This document shows, piece by piece, positions 25,372 through 32,978 of a DNA stretch of 50,831 nucleotides. The notes under the pieces were generated by a model, which ran no database searches, was not told the origin of the DNA, and worked only from the letters and a program-made list of their open reading frames with translations. How positions within the stretch are numbered: position 1 is the stretch's first letter; each line of letters opens with the position of its first letter. The position numbers and the translations under genes were made by a program. The DNA lies in assembly GCF_017873565.1 (NCBI RefSeq), contig NZ_JAGGKH010000026.1, positions 1 through 50,831 of the forward strand. The letters run 5' to 3'. This DNA is from Lederbergia galactosidilytica. Its GTDB lineage: Bacteria > Bacillota > Bacilli > Bacillales > Bacillaceae_C.

Positions 25372-25388
25372 ATATATTTAAAATACAT
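25372..25388. promoter_or_regulatory. NsrR-type box 2 upstream of hmp
   Basis: Read on the minus strand, ATGTATTTTAAATATAT agrees with the NsrR consensus ATRTATYTTAAATATAT at all 17 positions. It lies 19-35 bp upstream of the hmp start, where bound NsrR would block transcription. Confidence 0.75.
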
Positions 25389-25406
25389 GTTAAAAGGGGT
25401 ATTCAA

Positions 25407-26627
25407 ATGACGCTTTCACAAAAAACAATCGAAATTGTAAAATCAACAGCTCCTGTATTAGAAACTCATGGAGTGAACATTACCTCCGTATTTTACAAAA
25501 ATATGTTCACTAATCATCCAGAACTATTAAATATTTTTAATCATGCGAACCAATCTCAAGGCCGTCAACAAACAGCATTGGCAAATATGGTTTACGCAGC
25601 AGCAAAGAATATTGATCAACTAGAAGCAATACTTCCAGCTGTTCAACAGGTTGCCTTTAAACATAGAGGTTTAGGGGTAAAACCTGAGCATTATCCAATT
25701 GTTGGGGAACATCTTTTACAAGCGATCAAAGAGGTGCTAGGCGATGCTGCGACAGATGAAGTGATTGAGGCATGGGCTGAAGCCTATGGGGTTATTGCTC
25801 AAGCCTTTATTGGAATTGAGGAAGAGATGTATGATGAAGCTGAGAAACAAGCAGGGGGATGGAAGGACTTTAAGCCGTTTAAGGTAATAGATAAAATACC
25901 AGAAAGCGAAGTAATTACATCTTTCTACCTTCAACCAGCTGATGGCATGTCTATCCCAAATTATGCACCAGGACAGTATATTACGATCCGTGTGCAAATA
26001 CCTGGGGAAAAATACACATTAAACCGTCAATATAGTCTTTCAGTTGCACCTGGTAGGGAATATTTCAGAATTTCTGTAAAAAAAGAGAAAGATTTTGAGC
26101 CAAATGGAAAAGTTTCGAATTATCTTCATGATCATGTTTCAGTCGGTGATCAAATCGAAGTGAGCGCACCAGCAGGCGACTTCCATTTAGTTGAAGAGGA
26201 AATGGCACCAATCGCGCTTATTAGTGGAGGAGTTGGCCTTACACCAATGATGAGCATGCTCGATACTTTAGTACAATCTGATACAGATCGAGCAGTGACT
26301 TTTATTCATTCTGCGAGAAATGAAGAAGTTCATGCATTTGCAAAAGATGCAGAAAACCTTGTAAAGCAATTGAAGAAAGGCACTTACTATTACGGTTATG
26401 AAAAACCAACAAATCCAGATGGAGATCATCATTTCATCGGTTATATCACGGAAGAATTTTTAAAAGATAAAATCGCTAACAATACTGTGTGCTATGTTTG
26501 TGGTCCTGTTCCATTTCTGAAAAATATTGTCCAAATGCTCGCTAATATTGGAGTTTCGAAAGAAAATATTCGTTATGAATTCTTTGGACCGGCGATGGAA
26601 ATTACGAAAGAAACAGCGGCAGTTTAA
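25407..26627 (+). CDS. hmp: Flavohaemoglobin / nitric oxide dioxygenase
   Basis: Detoxifies nitric oxide to nitrate using O2 and NADPH. The 406-aa protein has a globin domain (about 1-140, proximal His86 in FKHRGLG and Tyr30 at B10), then an FAD domain (150-260, RQYSLS at 207-212), and an NAD(P)H domain (265-400, GGVGLTPMMSML from 274 and VCGPVPFLKNI). AAAAGGGG precedes the ATG. Two NsrR-type boxes in the leader and nsrR 5 kb away point to nitric oxide induction. It ends in its own terminator. Confidence 0.96.
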   Translation: MTLSQKTIEIVKSTAPVLETHGVNITSVFYKNMFTNHPELLNIFNHANQSQGRQQTALANMVYAAAKNIDQLEAILPAVQQVAFKHRGLGVKPEHYPIVGEHLLQAIKEVLGDAATDEVIEAWAEAYGVIAQAFIGIEEEMYDEAEKQAGGWKDFKPFKVIDKIPESEVITSFYLQPADGMSIPNYAPGQYITIRVQIPGEKYTLNRQYSLSVAPGREYFRISVKKEKDFEPNGKVSNYLHDHVSVGDQIEVSAPAGDFHLVEEEMAPIALISGGVGLTPMMSMLDTLVQSDTDRAVTFIHSARNEEVHAFAKDAENLVKQLKKGTYYYGYEKPTNPDGDHHFIGYITEEFLKDKIANNTVCYVCGPVPFLKNIVQMLANIGVSKENIRYEFFGPAMEITKETAAV

Positions 26628-26636
26628 TAGAAGATA

Positions 26637-26672
26637 GACACCCTGTAAGCAATTTTGCGGGGTGTTTTTTTA
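26637..26672 (+). terminator. Terminator of hmp
   Basis: ACACCCTGTAAGC and GCGGGGTGT form a short stem-loop with one G-T pair, followed by TTTTTTTAC. It starts about 10 bp after the hmp stop codon. Confidence 0.8.
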
Positions 26673-26791
26673 CTTCTAAAACATAAAGAACAACTGTGAA
26701 TGAAGCGTTTGGAAAATCGACATAAACAGTTTAGCGCTTGAAATGAAGGAAACGTTATACTTAGAATAAAGATAAGACTGGGGGCGATCAT

Positions 26792-27169
26792 ATGGATCGA
26801 TTTAGTCATATGACAGAGGAAAAAATTCGTAAGGCTTATGAAGAGGGCGCTTTTGACCATTTACCTGGGGCAGGAAAGCCATTGCCACCGGATCCATTGA
26901 AAGGAATTCCCGATGATTTGAAAATGGCCTATCGAATGATGAAAAATGCTGGTTTTTCTCCTGATGAAATGGATGTTAAGAAAGAGATCATGTCCATAGA
27001 AGATTTAATTCGCCATTCCGAAAATAAAATGGAAAAAGAAGATTTAGGAAATCAGCTAAATCAGAAATTATTAGAGTACAATCGCCTTATGTCGAAAAAA
27101 CGCAAGAAAACCAACTCAAGTGTATTTAGAAAATATCAAGATGAAATAGAAGATAAATTTTTAAAATAA
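26792..27169 (+). CDS. DUF1992 (DnaJ homologue subfamily C member 28-like) protein
   Basis: A 125-aa protein of the DUF1992 family: IRKAYEEGAFDHLPGAGKPL is the hallmark N-terminal motif (residues 11-30), followed by DLKMAYRMMKNAGF and a Lys/Glu-rich helical second half. No J domain is present. GGGGG lies 9 nt before the ATG. A TTGAAA-N18-TAGAAT promoter candidate lies about 40 bp upstream. Function unknown. Confidence 0.88.
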   Translation: MDRFSHMTEEKIRKAYEEGAFDHLPGAGKPLPPDPLKGIPDDLKMAYRMMKNAGFSPDEMDVKKEIMSIEDLIRHSENKMEKEDLGNQLNQKLLEYNRLMSKKRKKTNSSVFRKYQDEIEDKFLK

Positions 27170-27196
27170 TAGATAGACATTAAATGGAAAAAGGAT

Positions 27197-27222
27197 TCAA
27201 TAATGTAAAATGTTGTCGATAT
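27197..27222 (+). promoter_or_regulatory. Candidate SigD promoter of motAB
   Basis: TCAA (27197-27200), 14 bp, then GTCGATAT (27215-27222). The SigD consensus is TAAA-N14/16-GCCGATAT, so 3 of 4 and 7 of 8 positions match. motAB is SigD-dependent in B. subtilis. Confidence 0.6.
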
Positions 27223-27261
27223 ATACAGTAAGACATTTTATTAAAGTTTAGGGTGAAACAG

Positions 27262-28056
27262 ATGGATAAGACAACACTTATTGGATTAATAATGGGAATT
27301 GTAGCTGTTGGAGTAGGAATGGTTATGAAAGGTGTTAGTATTTCTGCCCTGCTCAATCCAGCGGCGATATTAATTATCATTGTCGGAACGGCGGCTAGTG
27401 TAGTTATTGCATTTCCAACTTCCGAGATTAAACGGGTGCCGAAATTATTCGGTATTATCTTTAAGGAAAAGAAAGGCTACCAAGCAAAAGATGTTATCAT
27501 GGAATTTTCTGAGCTTGCGCAATTAGCAAGAAAAGAAGGACTTCTAGCTTTGGAAGCACAGCTTGACGATGTAAAAGATCCATTTATGAGAAATGGATTG
27601 AATTTGGCAGTGGATGGCCAAAATGCAGATTACATAAGAGATGTTTTGAATGAAGAAATCGATGCAATGGAGGAAAGGCATAATTCCGGAGCACAAATTT
27701 TTTCGCAAGCAGGTACATATGCCCCAACTTTAGGTGTTCTTGGTGCCGTGGTTGGATTAATTGCCGCATTAGGGAATATGGACAATACAGAGGAATTGGG
27801 AAGAGCCATTTCTGCTGCATTTATTGCAACGATGTTAGGGATTTTTACAGGATATGTCCTATGGCATCCTTTTGCTAATAAGCTAAAAATTAAATCTCAA
27901 GAAGAAATTCGTTTGAAGAGTATGATGGTGGAAGGTATTCTATCGATCCTTGAGGGAGAAGCTCCACGTATCATTGAACAAAAGTTGTCCTCTTATCTTC
28001 CTGCTTCTGAACGGCAAGAAATATTAGAGGAAAGCGGTGAGATGCAAAATGGCTAG
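27262..28056 (+). CDS. motA: Flagellar motor stator protein MotA
   Basis: A 264-aa, four-segment membrane protein forming the H+-driven stator with MotB. It opens MDKTTLIGLI; the cytoplasmic loop has RKEGLLALEAQLDDV, and the last helices contain the QAGTYAPTLGVLGAVVGLIAAL segment with the conserved prolines and IGFFTGYVLWHP-like (here IFTGYVLWHPFANKLK). AGGGTGA lies 7 nt before the ATG. Wording is close to B. subtilis MotA (H+ type). It overlaps motB by 8 bp. Confidence 0.95.
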   Translation: MDKTTLIGLIMGIVAVGVGMVMKGVSISALLNPAAILIIIVGTAASVVIAFPTSEIKRVPKLFGIIFKEKKGYQAKDVIMEFSELAQLARKEGLLALEAQLDDVKDPFMRNGLNLAVDGQNADYIRDVLNEEIDAMEERHNSGAQIFSQAGTYAPTLGVLGAVVGLIAALGNMDNTEELGRAISAAFIATMLGIFTGYVLWHPFANKLKIKSQEEIRLKSMMVEGILSILEGEAPRIIEQKLSSYLPASERQEILEESGEMQNG

Positions 28057-28834
28057 ACGTAAACGGAAAAAAAGAGGAGAAGAGCAAGAGGTAAATGAAT
28101 CTTGGCTTTTACCGTATTCTGATTTATTGACATTGTTATTAGCACTCTTTATCGTTTTATTTGCCTCAAGTAGTGTAGATGCACAGAAATTTCAGCAAAT
28201 GTCCCAAGTATTCAATGGTATTTTTCTTGGGGGAACAGGACCAATAGAGTATCAGAATCCTGTCGAAAATGAGGATCATAGTAAAGATGACTCTGACGCA
28301 GGAGCGGCATCTGAACAAGAAAATGAGCAACAAAAGCAAGAGCCTATTCTCGATTTAGAAGAACAAAAAGAATTAGAACAAATTCAAGCAAGAATCAATT
28401 CATATATTAAAGAAAATGAATTTAATAATAAGTTTGTTACTTCCCTAACAGGTGAAGGATTATTGCTGACCATTCGAGATAATGTCTTGTTTGAATCTGG
28501 TAAGGCCGAGGTGCGGGAGGAAGATAAAGGCACTGCAAGAGAATTAGCGAAATTTCTAGAAATGGATCCCCCCCGCAATATTATTATTAGTGGTCATACA
28601 GACAATATTCCAATCGGCAGTGCGAATTTTGATTCCAATTGGGAACTAAGTGTGATGAGGGCAATTAATTTTATGAAAATTCTTTTGGAAGATAAAGAAC
28701 TTGATCCTAGATGGTTTAGCGCAAAGGGTTTTGGTGAATATCAACCGATAGCGGATAATAATACAGAGCTTGGTAGAGCCCAAAATCGACGAGTGGAAGT
28801 GCTTATTTTACCTAGAGTAAAATCAGATGAGTAA
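28049..28834 (+). CDS. motB: Flagellar motor stator protein MotB
   Basis: A 261-aa partner of MotA, same length as in B. subtilis. It has a basic N-terminus (MARRKRKKRG), one membrane helix with the proton-carrying Asp25 (WLLPYSDLLTLLLALFIVLF), a charged linker (about 70-115), and an OmpA-like peptidoglycan-binding domain (about 140-255, ISGHTDNIPIG and NRRVEVLILPR). The ATG lies inside the motA end; GGTGAG is about 6 nt upstream. It anchors the stator to the cell wall. Confidence 0.95.
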   Translation: MARRKRKKRGEEQEVNESWLLPYSDLLTLLLALFIVLFASSSVDAQKFQQMSQVFNGIFLGGTGPIEYQNPVENEDHSKDDSDAGAASEQENEQQKQEPILDLEEQKELEQIQARINSYIKENEFNNKFVTSLTGEGLLLTIRDNVLFESGKAEVREEDKGTARELAKFLEMDPPRNIIISGHTDNIPIGSANFDSNWELSVMRAINFMKILLEDKELDPRWFSAKGFGEYQPIADNNTELGRAQNRRVEVLILPRVKSDE

Positions 28835-28880
28835 AAAATCTTTACCAATTTAATAAAAAAATCATTGGCGAACATTAAGA

Positions 28881-28919
28881 AAGCATCGTGTAACGGTTTT
28901 GCCGGCACGATGCTTTTGT
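28881..28919 (+). terminator. Terminator of motAB
   Basis: AAGCATCGTG (28881-28890) pairs with CACGATGCTT (28906-28915), followed by TTGTTT. A flavodoxin gene converges immediately from the right. Confidence 0.85.
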
Positions 28920-29372
28920 TTATATAAGAAGTGTCTGACTAAAATGTTTGGCAAATTGCTGCGCAGAAGCAAGATCCTTATCTTCAGGAAATAGTTCGAT
29001 TAAAAAGTTTGGTAGGACGATTTCAGCTCCTAGTTCGGATAATTTCTTTGAGAAGAGGCTAAGTGCTGCACCATAAGTATACCTATAATAAGAATCGCCG
29101 GAGCCAAAGACTGCAGCTATTTTACCTGTTAAATCCTCCTCATCTAGTTCCTCATAAAAATCCATAAACTCATCAGGAACCACACCACCATCCCAAGTAT
29201 ATGTCCCAATAAGAATCCCATCATATTCATGCAATTCGGCGGGAGTAGCGTCAAACGAGTCTTTGACAGTTAAATCTAATTCATTATTTTGTTTTAATTC
29301 TTCTATAATTGCCTCAGCAATTGCCTCTGTGCTACCTGTTGTGCTTGTATATATAATAATAATCTTTTTCAT
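28920..29372 (-). CDS. Short-chain flavodoxin (YkuN/YkuP-like)
   Basis: A 150-aa flavodoxin starting at MKKIIIIYTSTTGST, where the phosphate-binding loop TSTTGST (9-15) holds FMN. GTYTWDGG (about 57-64) and GSGDSYYRYTYG (about 90-101) carry the isoalloxazine loops. It is an electron carrier, replacing ferredoxin under iron limitation in B. subtilis (ykuN-ykuP). The ATG at 29372 has GAGTGGGTG upstream; a longer in-frame extension of 15 residues lacks a family counterpart. A single gene here, without the second flavodoxin. Confidence 0.92.
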   Translation of the reverse strand: MKKIIIIYTSTTGSTEAIAEAIIEELKQNNELDLTVKDSFDATPAELHEYDGILIGTYTWDGGVVPDEFMDFYEELDEEDLTGKIAAVFGSGDSYYRYTYGAALSLFSKKLSELGAEIVLPNFLIELFPEDKDLASAQQFAKHFSQTLLI

Positions 29373-29578
29373 ACACCCACTCTTCCTCTGGAGATAGAAT
29401 ATTATCGGATTGAGCAAGCTTGTGAAAATAAAGGTAGAGGGAGAGATATTGATATATCAAGAACACGAGATTTGCTCCATACCATCATCTATGCTGCTTG
29501 CGTTTTTGTTGCTGCCATATATATTTTAGCAGATATATGTGTTGGGAATCATGACAAACAAGTGAAAATGATGGATAA

Positions 29579-29603
29579 GTTTTAATCTAGTTCATTCGGG
29601 AAA
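29579..29603 (+). promoter_or_regulatory. Candidate SigB promoter
   Basis: GTTTTA (29579-29584), 13 bp, GGGAAA (29598-29603). The SigB consensus GTTTAA-N12/15-GGGWAT is matched at most positions; the downstream gene is a YfkM-like general stress protein. Confidence 0.5.
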
Positions 29604-29641
29604 GATAGAAGTGATGATATTTTTTGAAGGAGTTGATAGGA

Positions 29642-30154
29642 ATGGGAAAGAAAATCGCTACAGTGTTGACAGATATGTTTGAGGACTCAGAGTATACAGA
29701 GCCAGCTGATGCATTTAAAGAAGCGGGACATGAAGTTGTGACAATTGAAAAGGAAGCAGGAAAGAAAATAGAGGGCAAAAATAAACAAGCAGAAGTCATG
29801 ATTGATAAAGGTATTGATGAAGTACAACCAGATGAATTTGATGCCTTATTTATTCCAGGCGGGTTTTCACCTGACCAATTAAGGGCCGATGAACGTTTTG
29901 TTAAATTTGCCAAAGCCTTTATGGATGCTAAAAAACCTGTTTTTGCCATTTGTCATGGTCCGCAATTATTGATTACCGCAAAATCACTGGATGGCCGTGA
30001 TGCAACTGGTTATGTATCTATTAAGGTGGATCTCGAAAATGCAGGAGTTAATTTTCACGATAAAGAGGTTGTAGTTTGTTCCAATCAACTTGTAACAAGC
30101 CGTACACCAGATGATATTCCTGCTTTTAACCGTGAATCATTAAAATTACTGTAA
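29642..30154 (+). CDS. yfkM: DJ-1/PfpI family general stress protein (YfkM-like)
   Basis: A 170-aa class I glutamine-amidotransferase-fold protein. Nucleophile elbow FAICHGPQLL puts Cys104 beside His105; the conserved Glu is in TDMFEDSEYTEP (about 14-17) and the IPGGFSPDQLRAD loop is typical. PfpI-like proteins act as chaperones, proteases or deglycases; YfkM is SigB-dependent stress protein Gsp18 in B. subtilis. The ATG at 29642 has AAGGAG 9 nt upstream. A SigB-like promoter at 29579-29603 agrees. Confidence 0.9.
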   Translation: MGKKIATVLTDMFEDSEYTEPADAFKEAGHEVVTIEKEAGKKIEGKNKQAEVMIDKGIDEVQPDEFDALFIPGGFSPDQLRADERFVKFAKAFMDAKKPVFAICHGPQLLITAKSLDGRDATGYVSIKVDLENAGVNFHDKEVVVCSNQLVTSRTPDDIPAFNRESLKLL

Positions 30155-30169
30155 AATGTATACTGGGCT

Positions 30170-30260
30170 GTTTCAAAGAGAAAATGAACTACTTTTTTGG
30201 GGCAAAGATACGGTAGTTTCCAAAGAAGAGACTCGCTTTCCGCGGGTGAGTTGGTCTACA
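30170..30260. repeat. Eroded dispersed-repeat fragment
   Basis: TGGGCTGTTTCAAAGAGAAA, then GACTCGCTTTCCGCGGGTGAG, resembles one end and core of the Bacillus intergenic repeats seen elsewhere in the window (compare GACTTTCCGCGGGCGG in R3). No matching right end is present. Confidence 0.4.
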
Positions 30261-30285
30261 TGGAAGTTGATTTTTACAAAATAAC

Positions 30286-30330
30286 AAGGACACTTTTGAC
30301 ATCATACATCAAAAGTGTCCTTTTTCTTAA
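30286..30330 (+). terminator. Terminator between yfkM and ehuA
   Basis: A perfect 14-bp stem AAGGACACTTTTGA/TCAAAAGTGTCCTT with a 9-nt loop is followed by TTTCTTAA on the plus strand. It closes the yfkM transcript and may also block convergent ehu transcription. Confidence 0.88.
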
Positions 30331-30389
30331 TATTGATAGTGTTACAAAGCAAGACAGAACGCACCGTAGTGTATCCATTGTTTCAATCT

Positions 30390-31211
30390 CTAACTACGAA
30401 AACGGCTTAGAAAACTAACAAGTCTCTCATTTTCAGAATGCATTAATACTTCATCCGGTGTCCCTTGTTCTGCAATTACTCCATTATCTAAAAACACAAC
30501 TCGATCAGCAATTTCTTGAGCAAAATCCATTTCATGGGTGACTAGGACCATAGCCATTTCTCCTTCCTTGGCAATTTGGCGAATTACCTCTAAAACTTCG
30601 CCAACAAGTTCAGGATCTAGTGCAGAGGTCACTTCATCAAATAACATAATTTTTGGTCGCATTACTAAGGCACGTGCCATGGCTACTCGTTGTTTTTGTC
30701 CACCTGAAAGCTGACTTGGATAATTCTCCAATTTATCACCGAGTCCTACCTTATTTAACATTTCTACTGAATAATCCCTAGCCATTTCTTTCGATTCACC
30801 CTTAACATGGATGGGAGCGGACATGCAATTTTCAAGAATTGTCATATGAGGAAAGAGATTAAAATGTTGAAACACCATCCCAATATCCCCTCGCACTTCT
30901 CGTAAATGACTCTCATTCGCTCGTACAAGTTTTCTTCTTCTTTCCATATGCCAAAGATTCTGTCCGTTCACAATGATTTCTCCAGCTGTCGGCTCTTCTA
31001 AAGTCATTAACATCCGGATAATCGTTGTTTTACCGGAACCACTGGGGCCAATTAAGGCTACTTTTTCAGCTGGTTTAATCTCTAAGTCAATTCCTTTTAA
31101 TACATCGACTTCCCCAAATGATTTGTACACATCTTTATAACTTGCGATCGGTTGAATGGAATCTTGCGATGGGGAAGAAAGAATCTTTTCTTTTAAAGCT
31201 GTTTCTGACAT
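30390..31211 (-). CDS. ehuA: Ectoine/hydroxyectoine ABC transporter ATP-binding protein EhuA
   Basis: A 273-aa polar-amino-acid-type ATPase. Walker A GPSGSGKTT (55-63), Q-loop GMVFQHFNLFPHMT, signature LSGGQ (168-172), Walker B IMLFDEVTSALD (188-199) and the switch His in LVTHEMDFA are all seen. About 25 extra residues precede the usual start (ASYKDVYKSFG). The EhuA name follows from its place after ehuB-C-D; the sequence alone says GlnQ-type. Last gene of the operon, 157 bp after ehuD. Confidence 0.87.
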   Translation of the reverse strand: MSETALKEKILSSPSQDSIQPIASYKDVYKSFGEVDVLKGIDLEIKPAEKVALIGPSGSGKTTIIRMLMTLEEPTAGEIIVNGQNLWHMERRRKLVRANESHLREVRGDIGMVFQHFNLFPHMTILENCMSAPIHVKGESKEMARDYSVEMLNKVGLGDKLENYPSQLSGGQKQRVAMARALVMRPKIMLFDEVTSALDPELVGEVLEVIRQIAKEGEMAMVLVTHEMDFAQEIADRVVFLDNGVIAEQGTPDEVLMHSENERLVSFLSRFRS

Positions 31212-31368
31212 TTACGCCATCACTCCTATTTTTGTTTTGGAAATAATAGATAATATTAATCAATGGGAGCTCTTCACTCTCCCGCTGAACAATGGAGAGC
31301 AAAGGATAATTTTCGACTCCCTACACTTTATGGAATAGCTAGGTCCCCCACAATTTTTTGCATTCATT

Positions 31369-32079
31369 TTAAGCAGAAACTTGTGCCTTTGTTCTTTTGA
31401 TTGCCGCATTTTTATCAAAACGCCGATTTAATTTCTTTTCTAGTGCATTGACTAATAAAGCAGATGGATAGCTGAGAATTAAAAAGATTAGCGCCACTAA
31501 TGTTAAAGATTCTAGATATCTAAAATGTTGGGCACCAAATCCATTTGCTAAATGCAAGATCTCAGAAACGCCAATAGTTGCGGCGAGGGGTACTTCTTTA
31601 AAAAGAATGATTAAATAGTTTCCTAACATGGGGATGGTAGGTGGAATTGCTTGCGGTAAAATAATCTTTTTCCACTTTTTCCATGTTGTAAAATTTAATG
31701 CTTTCGCTGCTTCCCATTGCCCTTTATCCACATTTTCGATCCCTGTACGGTAGACTTCAGCTATATACGTACTGAAATGAAGACCGAGACCAAGTACAGC
31801 ACTTGTAAAAGGACTTAAAGTCATGCCGACATGTGGAACCATTGGCCAGGCATAAAAAATGAAAAATAATTGTACAAGGGGTGGGGTTGAGCGAATGAAT
31901 TCCATTACCCAAGTTACAACCCAATTAAGTGGTTTGAAAGGGATTCTTTTTAGAAATACCCAGACAAAGCCGAAAAGGAGGGCAAACAAGAAACAGGTAA
32001 AAGTTAACCCAATTAACATATACAATCCTTTTGTCACGACAGGGATTGCTTCATAAAATAAATCCGATTTCCAATTCAT
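31369..32079 (-). CDS. ehuD: Ectoine/hydroxyectoine ABC transporter permease EhuD
   Basis: A 236-aa HisM-type permease. The N-terminus NWKSDLFYEAIPVVTKGLY resembles EhuD; the conserved FIRSTPPLVQLFFIFY helix (68-83) and the ATPase-docking loop QWEAAKALNFTTWKKWKKII are seen, with five or more membrane helices. The start ATG overlaps the ehuC stop by 4 bp, showing coupling. It forms the channel with EhuC. Confidence 0.87.
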   Translation of the reverse strand: MNWKSDLFYEAIPVVTKGLYMLIGLTFTCFLFALLFGFVWVFLKRIPFKPLNWVVTWVMEFIRSTPPLVQLFFIFYAWPMVPHVGMTLSPFTSAVLGLGLHFSTYIAEVYRTGIENVDKGQWEAAKALNFTTWKKWKKIILPQAIPPTIPMLGNYLIILFKEVPLAATIGVSEILHLANGFGAQHFRYLESLTLVALIFLILSYPSALLVNALEKKLNRRFDKNAAIKRTKAQVSA

Positions 32080-32747
32080 GGACTAGCCACCCCTTTCTTT
32101 GCGAACTTCTCCATCTTGCGAGTAAGAAAGATTAATGGCAACGCTAAAATAAAGAAGAATAATAGAACAACAATATAAATCGTTGGCGCCATAGACAAGT
32201 TTGTACTACGTAATATGTCACCATGATAAAGAATATCTGTCATGCCTATTAGGGATACGAGTGAAGTGGCTTTTAACATTTGAATAAGATAGTTGCCAAA
32301 CTCTGGTAACATCATCCGGACTGCTTGCGGGAGAATGACAAACCGCATCCTTTGGAAGGATGTCATATTAAGGGCAGTGGCAGCTTCTGTTTGCCCTTTA
32401 TCGACTGATATGATCGCACTCCGAACAACCTCAGACATATAGGCCCCATAATTTAGCGAGATCGCTAACACACCTGCCACTAAATCGCTACCCAATTGAA
32501 AATTGAATAACATGGGAAAGGCATAATAAAACCAAAAAAGTTGGACAATTAAAGAAGTTCCACGAAAAACTTCAACATAAATATTTGGGATAAAACGAAT
32601 AATAAAATATTTGGAAGAACGTAATAGACCGGTAATGAAAGCAAAAAGATACCCAAGTATGGCAGAAAAAATGAGTACGGTAACTGTTACTTTAAGTCCT
32701 TTCATTAATACCGGGAAAATTTCGATAATGGCATTAATTATAATCAC
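32076..32747 (-). CDS. ehuC: Ectoine/hydroxyectoine ABC transporter permease EhuC
   Basis: A 223-aa HisM-type permease with FRGTSLIVQLFWFYYAFPM (about 60-78) and the docking loop QTEAATALNMTSFQRMRFVI. The start is unusual: a GTG at 32747 is fused to the ribosome binding site (its G is the last base of AAGGAG), while an ATT at 32738, three codons later, has perfect 8-nt spacing. No ATG fits. Either GTG or a rare ATT start is used. It overlaps ehuD and lies 231 bp downstream of ehuB. Confidence 0.86.
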   Translation of the reverse strand: MIIINAIIEIFPVLMKGLKVTVTVLIFSAILGYLFAFITGLLRSSKYFIIRFIPNIYVEVFRGTSLIVQLFWFYYAFPMLFNFQLGSDLVAGVLAISLNYGAYMSEVVRSAIISVDKGQTEAATALNMTSFQRMRFVILPQAVRMMLPEFGNYLIQMLKATSLVSLIGMTDILYHGDILRSTNLSMAPTIYIVVLLFFFILALPLIFLTRKMEKFAKKGVASP

Positions 32748-32829
32748 TCCTTGTGTAGTGAATTGAAAAGGGTCTGCCTCCCTAGGTAGGGGAGCAGAAC
32801 CCTGTGGAGTTTTTGCATGTATAAGCGAA

Positions 32830-32951
32830 TGTTCAAAAAGTCTGGTAAGAATGACTATGGGTAGTGGGATCTTTGATTAAATGCAGATGTGCCCCGTGTT
32901 GGCTTTAGCAGGATGCCAGCATCCACTTCCGCTTATCCTCCTTTTTGAACA
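32830..32951. repeat. Inverted-repeat element between ehuB and ehuC
   Basis: TGTTCAAAAAG (32830-32840) and CTTTTTGAACA (32941-32951) are perfect 11-bp inverted repeats around an about 100-bp centre that holds GTGCCCCGTGTTGGCTTTAG and CAGGATGCCAGCATCC. It would put a large stem in the ehu mRNA after ehuB, which could cut expression of the permeases or protect the ehuB mRNA. Its words recall another Bacillaceae intergenic repeat, from memory only. Confidence 0.6.
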
Positions 32952-32978
32952 CTGCCTAAACCTCATATGAATATAAAA

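Noticed and set aside
29400-29585. Possible small membrane protein (frame with LLHTIIYAACVFVAAIYILA)
   Set aside because: Frame is open and has one hydrophobic stretch, but no start codon with a ribosome binding site is present at its 5' end; perhaps a relic.
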